64,000 nt of DNA from positions 16,840,464 through 16,904,463 of the forward strand of contig NC_045143.1 in the NCBI RefSeq assembly GCF_008831285.2, given 5' to 3'. The translations under genes and the position numbers were made by a program. Of this stretch, positions 61,177 to 64,000 are shown piece by piece (the stretch's first letter is position 1; each line of letters opens with the position of its first letter). The notes under the pieces were generated by a model, which did not search any database, was not told the DNA's origin, and saw nothing but the letters and a program-made list of their open reading frames with translations. The stretch comes from Nymphaea colorata. Its lineage: Eukaryota; Streptophyta; Magnoliopsida; Nymphaeales; Nymphaeaceae.

Positions 61177-61791
61177 TCATCTTAAGATCTTTGACTCTAT
61201 CTCTTCCAGGCTGAGTCCTTTGGTTTCTGGGACTTTAAGGATCACAAATAAGAGAGAGAGCAGGGAGATTGTCCCAAAGAGCGCGAACAGGTTGCTGGCC
61301 CCTAGCAGCTCCTGCAAGAGGTTTCGAGTAGACAGAAATTTCTTTAGCAACTTCGAACAAATACAAAGCCTTCACATAAATATCTCAAAGAGCTGACATA
61401 CATACAACAAAATGCACATAAACTGTAGCAAAGGACCTGCAAATGAAAGCAGCAAGCAACAAGCCAGCAACCTTAAAAGCGTAAACTGGCATGCATGACA
61501 GCAAGAGCACGGAGAAACACAAACATTTTAATTGGCTTATACCTGTAATGGGGAAAAAGCAAAAGTCACGATAGCATTTGAGCCAAAGTTCGTAAGAACA
61601 GCAAGACTGATCCCTCGTCCTCTTGTCCGAATAGGAAAAATCTCAGATACCATCAACCAACTGATCGGGCCAAACGAAATCTACAAAAAGTTTCAGAGGA
61701 AATAAGTGCCAACATAAAGATTTTGAATTGGACAAAGGTATTATGCTACCAGTTAGCAGATTTTAGCGATCATTCAAGTCTTTATGTGCAT

Positions 61792-61829
<38 letters not shown>

Positions 61830-64000
61830 TACAGATTGCATAACAATAAATATTCAATAGTGATTAAGATGGAAATTCCAGAAACATGCAAGGCCTAATT
61901 CAGCAATCTCACAATCCCCTGATGGATCCTCAAATATGTAATATAGGTACATGAGCATGGCTGATGTACACATGTTGGTACCGAGGTATGACAGTTTCAT
62001 TGATATGCATACGCCACACCATCTGAGTGTGATTGGAACTGGATCTGGGTCAAACCCAGTTTCAGTTCAAAATTTTGAGTGGAAGGTGTTACCTTTCACT
62101 TGTTTTGTTATTGTTTCTAACTTTAATTTGATGGGACTATATACATGAACTATTCCCATACCATCATCCTGGCACCAGCAATCATGTGGGGAATTTTAAA
62201 TAAAGGGCTTCACAATTAGACTAAAAAAAACCTACAATACCTAATCAACTAAGAATATATGCTCACCATATAGGAAGGGCATCCACAGTTATGGAAATAG
62301 AATTCAACTTGTTCCAGCACGAGAAATGCTTACCTGGTAACAGCCAACATATAATAGCAAAGATACCACAGCAACAATGGGAATACCCTGAAGAGCATTG
62401 TAATAAGCAGCAAGAAGGAATAAAGCAAGCGCCTGTCATTCAAAAGCAACCAATACAATTCTTACTCCAAGAATGAAAGGTGAACAATTTAACAGTGCAA
62501 GAAATGTTCTAAACTGACTCACTGAGGTAACACTAGTTAGTGTAGCAATATACAGAAGAACTTTCATTGAAGGCAAATTGAGTTGTGAGGTGTGGCTAAA
62601 GTTTCAATATGGCAAGGGAAAAAATTACGTACAATTCCACTTATTCCACCTATCAATAGGGGTCGCCTTCCAAGATCATCAACCTTTGCTACAGCGATAC
62701 CAGTCATTAACAGCTGCAGGTGCATCACAAATATCTTCCCTTTATGTGTTTGTCAAGAAATCGATTGACAATAGAGTAGTTCTAATGCAAGAATAATAAC
62801 ATGAGATGAAGTGGGAACCATCATCCATTGGTAACACCATATCCTTAGAGATGGACTAAGATAAAGGTCAGCACAAGCATGATAATCTTGCAGTCAAATA
62901 ACCGCACAAAAAGGTAGAAATAAACTTTTGAAGATATCATTACATTTTCAAAATGGACAGTGTAATCCTCTAAAAGAATCTGATGTCTTGGTACCTAACT
63001 TATTTTAAGAATATTACGTAGTTTCTGTATCATTAACACATTCTTATTGCATCAAAGTCCATATTAACATATTCTTACATATTTTACATTAGCAACTAAT
63101 CTAGACCTGAAAATGCATCACAGTTTACAATTATCATTACTAGTTTAGACCCTAAACACCACCTGTTCATGGAGACAAGTTGGTCAGAAATTCATGCTCC
63201 GTGACAAAAACAAATAGAAAAAGACAAAGTACTAAAGAGCATGTTAAGTGACTACAACTTCAAGTACATGTACTCGTGAATATGGGAAACCTACCTAGCT
63301 TCTTGGACATTAAAGCCTCTTTTAATTGAGGCAGTATGTTTCAGTTCAATGTGGTCATGTTTGATTGACAATTAAGGGCTGCAAATTATGCTTTAACAGT
63401 TCAGACTGTGCTATTTTAACAAAATATTAGGTCAAATGGGATGGAGTATTGGTGATTACTTTTTTTTTCTTTTCGGAATTACAATCAGACCACTGGTGCT
63501 TGTCGAGTACAGAGCGTGTTTTCATGCATATGCACAGGCATGCAAAAAGGTGCCTCAGTAAGTACCAAGCCTGTAATAATATGATGACTATGAAAAAAGG
63601 TATCGATATTAACTGTTTAGTACTGAAAATGTGATCAAAAGTTAATGGCACAGATCCCTCATTTGCAAGTGTTTCTCTTCCCAACTACCTGTTTGCACCA
63701 AGAAAACAGAGTGATCCTTAAATATAAACACTACACTTAAGTGATATCTGACAGTGGATTAAGATATCATATGGTTCACTGAAATAGCATGCATAAAATT
63801 GAAGACTTGAAGTATGTTCCACTAAAAAATAAACAAAAATGAAATGGTATCCAAAAAATTAAAAGCATGGTGAGCTGAACTTCAAGAAGAAATGGCATAT
63901 AACAGATAAAAGGAAAAGGAAAGGACACCAGATATGCACAAAATTGTACCTTAAACACACCAATAACTACAGATACACGGGCAGCATCGGAAGCAGCTGA
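61177..64000 (-). CDS. MFS sugar transporter, 3' part (plastidic sugar/xylose-symporter-like 3 type)
   Basis: Five exons are visible and join in phase: beyond 64000-63950, 62713-62633, 62432-62334, 61680-61543, 61311-61177 (167 residues and stop). The window cuts the 5' part. Readings in order are SAASDAARVSVVIGVFK, AKVDDLGRRPLLIGG (the conserved cytoplasmic D-x-GRR-P loop), VSLLLYVGCYQ, FGPISWLMVSEIFPIR with RGRGISLAV (the SEIFP-R-RGRG loop), TNFGSNAIVTFAFSPL and finally VPETKGLSLEEIE, the standard sugar-porter C-terminal motif. Hydrophobic segments between these are transmembrane helices of the second MFS half. As remembered, the closest family is D-xylose-proton-symporter-like 3 / the plastidic sugar transporter pSuT of Arabidopsis (At5g59250). 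Transport would be proton-coupled. The N-terminal transit peptide that would show plastid targeting is outside the window. Confidence 0.9.
61796..61830. repeat. Compound (GT)n(GA)n microsatellite in a transporter intron
   Basis: About six TG/GT units run into about eleven GA units, between the last two visible introns' exons (61680 and 62334). Confidence 0.95.

Noticed and set aside
62334-62387. A separate 54-nt transporter exon starting after CTTCAG
   Set aside because: The reading continues without a stop through that site to a better acceptor at 62433, and the extra residues match the expected membrane segment, so the exon is 62334-62432.
1-64000. CRISPR arrays, bacterial operons, rRNA or complete tRNA genes
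   Set aside because: The window is plant nuclear DNA; none of these was seen by eye, though a covariance-model scan for tRNAs was not possible.

Overview
This is nuclear DNA of a seed plant, most likely a flowering plant. The genes are widely spaced and their introns are T/A-rich with GT-AG borders. The families present are plant ones: a SUPERMAN-type QALGGH zinc finger, an AT-hook/PPC protein, and a terpene synthase relic. Most of the window is non-coding repeat debris. I cannot name the species.

Layout. 1-8.5 kb: intergenic, with microsatellites, small tandem duplications and an ACGT-box-rich promoter-like patch near 1 kb. 8.5-9.4 kb (minus): single-exon C2H2 zinc-finger gene. 9.4-14.2 kb: intergenic. 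14.2-15.75 kb: two nested non-autonomous DNA transposons, each with short terminal inverted repeats and an exact 8-bp target duplication (hAT-like). 18.6-24.6 kb: a shattered terpene synthase pseudogene. One exon is present in several direct and inverted copies, the last exon lies about 4.4 kb from the preceding exon, and duplications, a perfect 68-bp-arm hairpin and an arm of a ~700-bp inverted repeat lie in between. 26.5-31.15 kb (minus): a decayed Ty1-copia retrotransposon with a full 5' LTR, tRNA-iMet primer site and a truncated 3' LTR. 31.2-39.3 kb: intergenic with unassigned coding-like scraps. 39.3-40.4 kb (minus): an AHL (AT-hook, type-A PPC) gene with a one-base frameshift and no ATG at the expected start. 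40.4-52.1 kb: intergenic, with a U2 snRNA 5' fragment at 47.4 kb. 52.16-59.5 kb (minus): a 13-exon SRRM1-like PWI/RS splicing factor gene, plus one further phase-compatible exon. 61.2-64 kb (minus): the last five exons of an MFS sugar transporter most like plastidic sugar/xylose-symporter-like proteins; its 5' part lies beyond the window.

The four genes are all on the minus strand and show no operon-like relationship. The zinc finger and AHL proteins are predicted nuclear regulators, SRRM1-like is a pre-mRNA splicing/processing factor, and the transporter is probably plastidic. The most unusual area is the terpene synthase relic, whose self-complementary exon copies could form long double-stranded RNA if transcribed.
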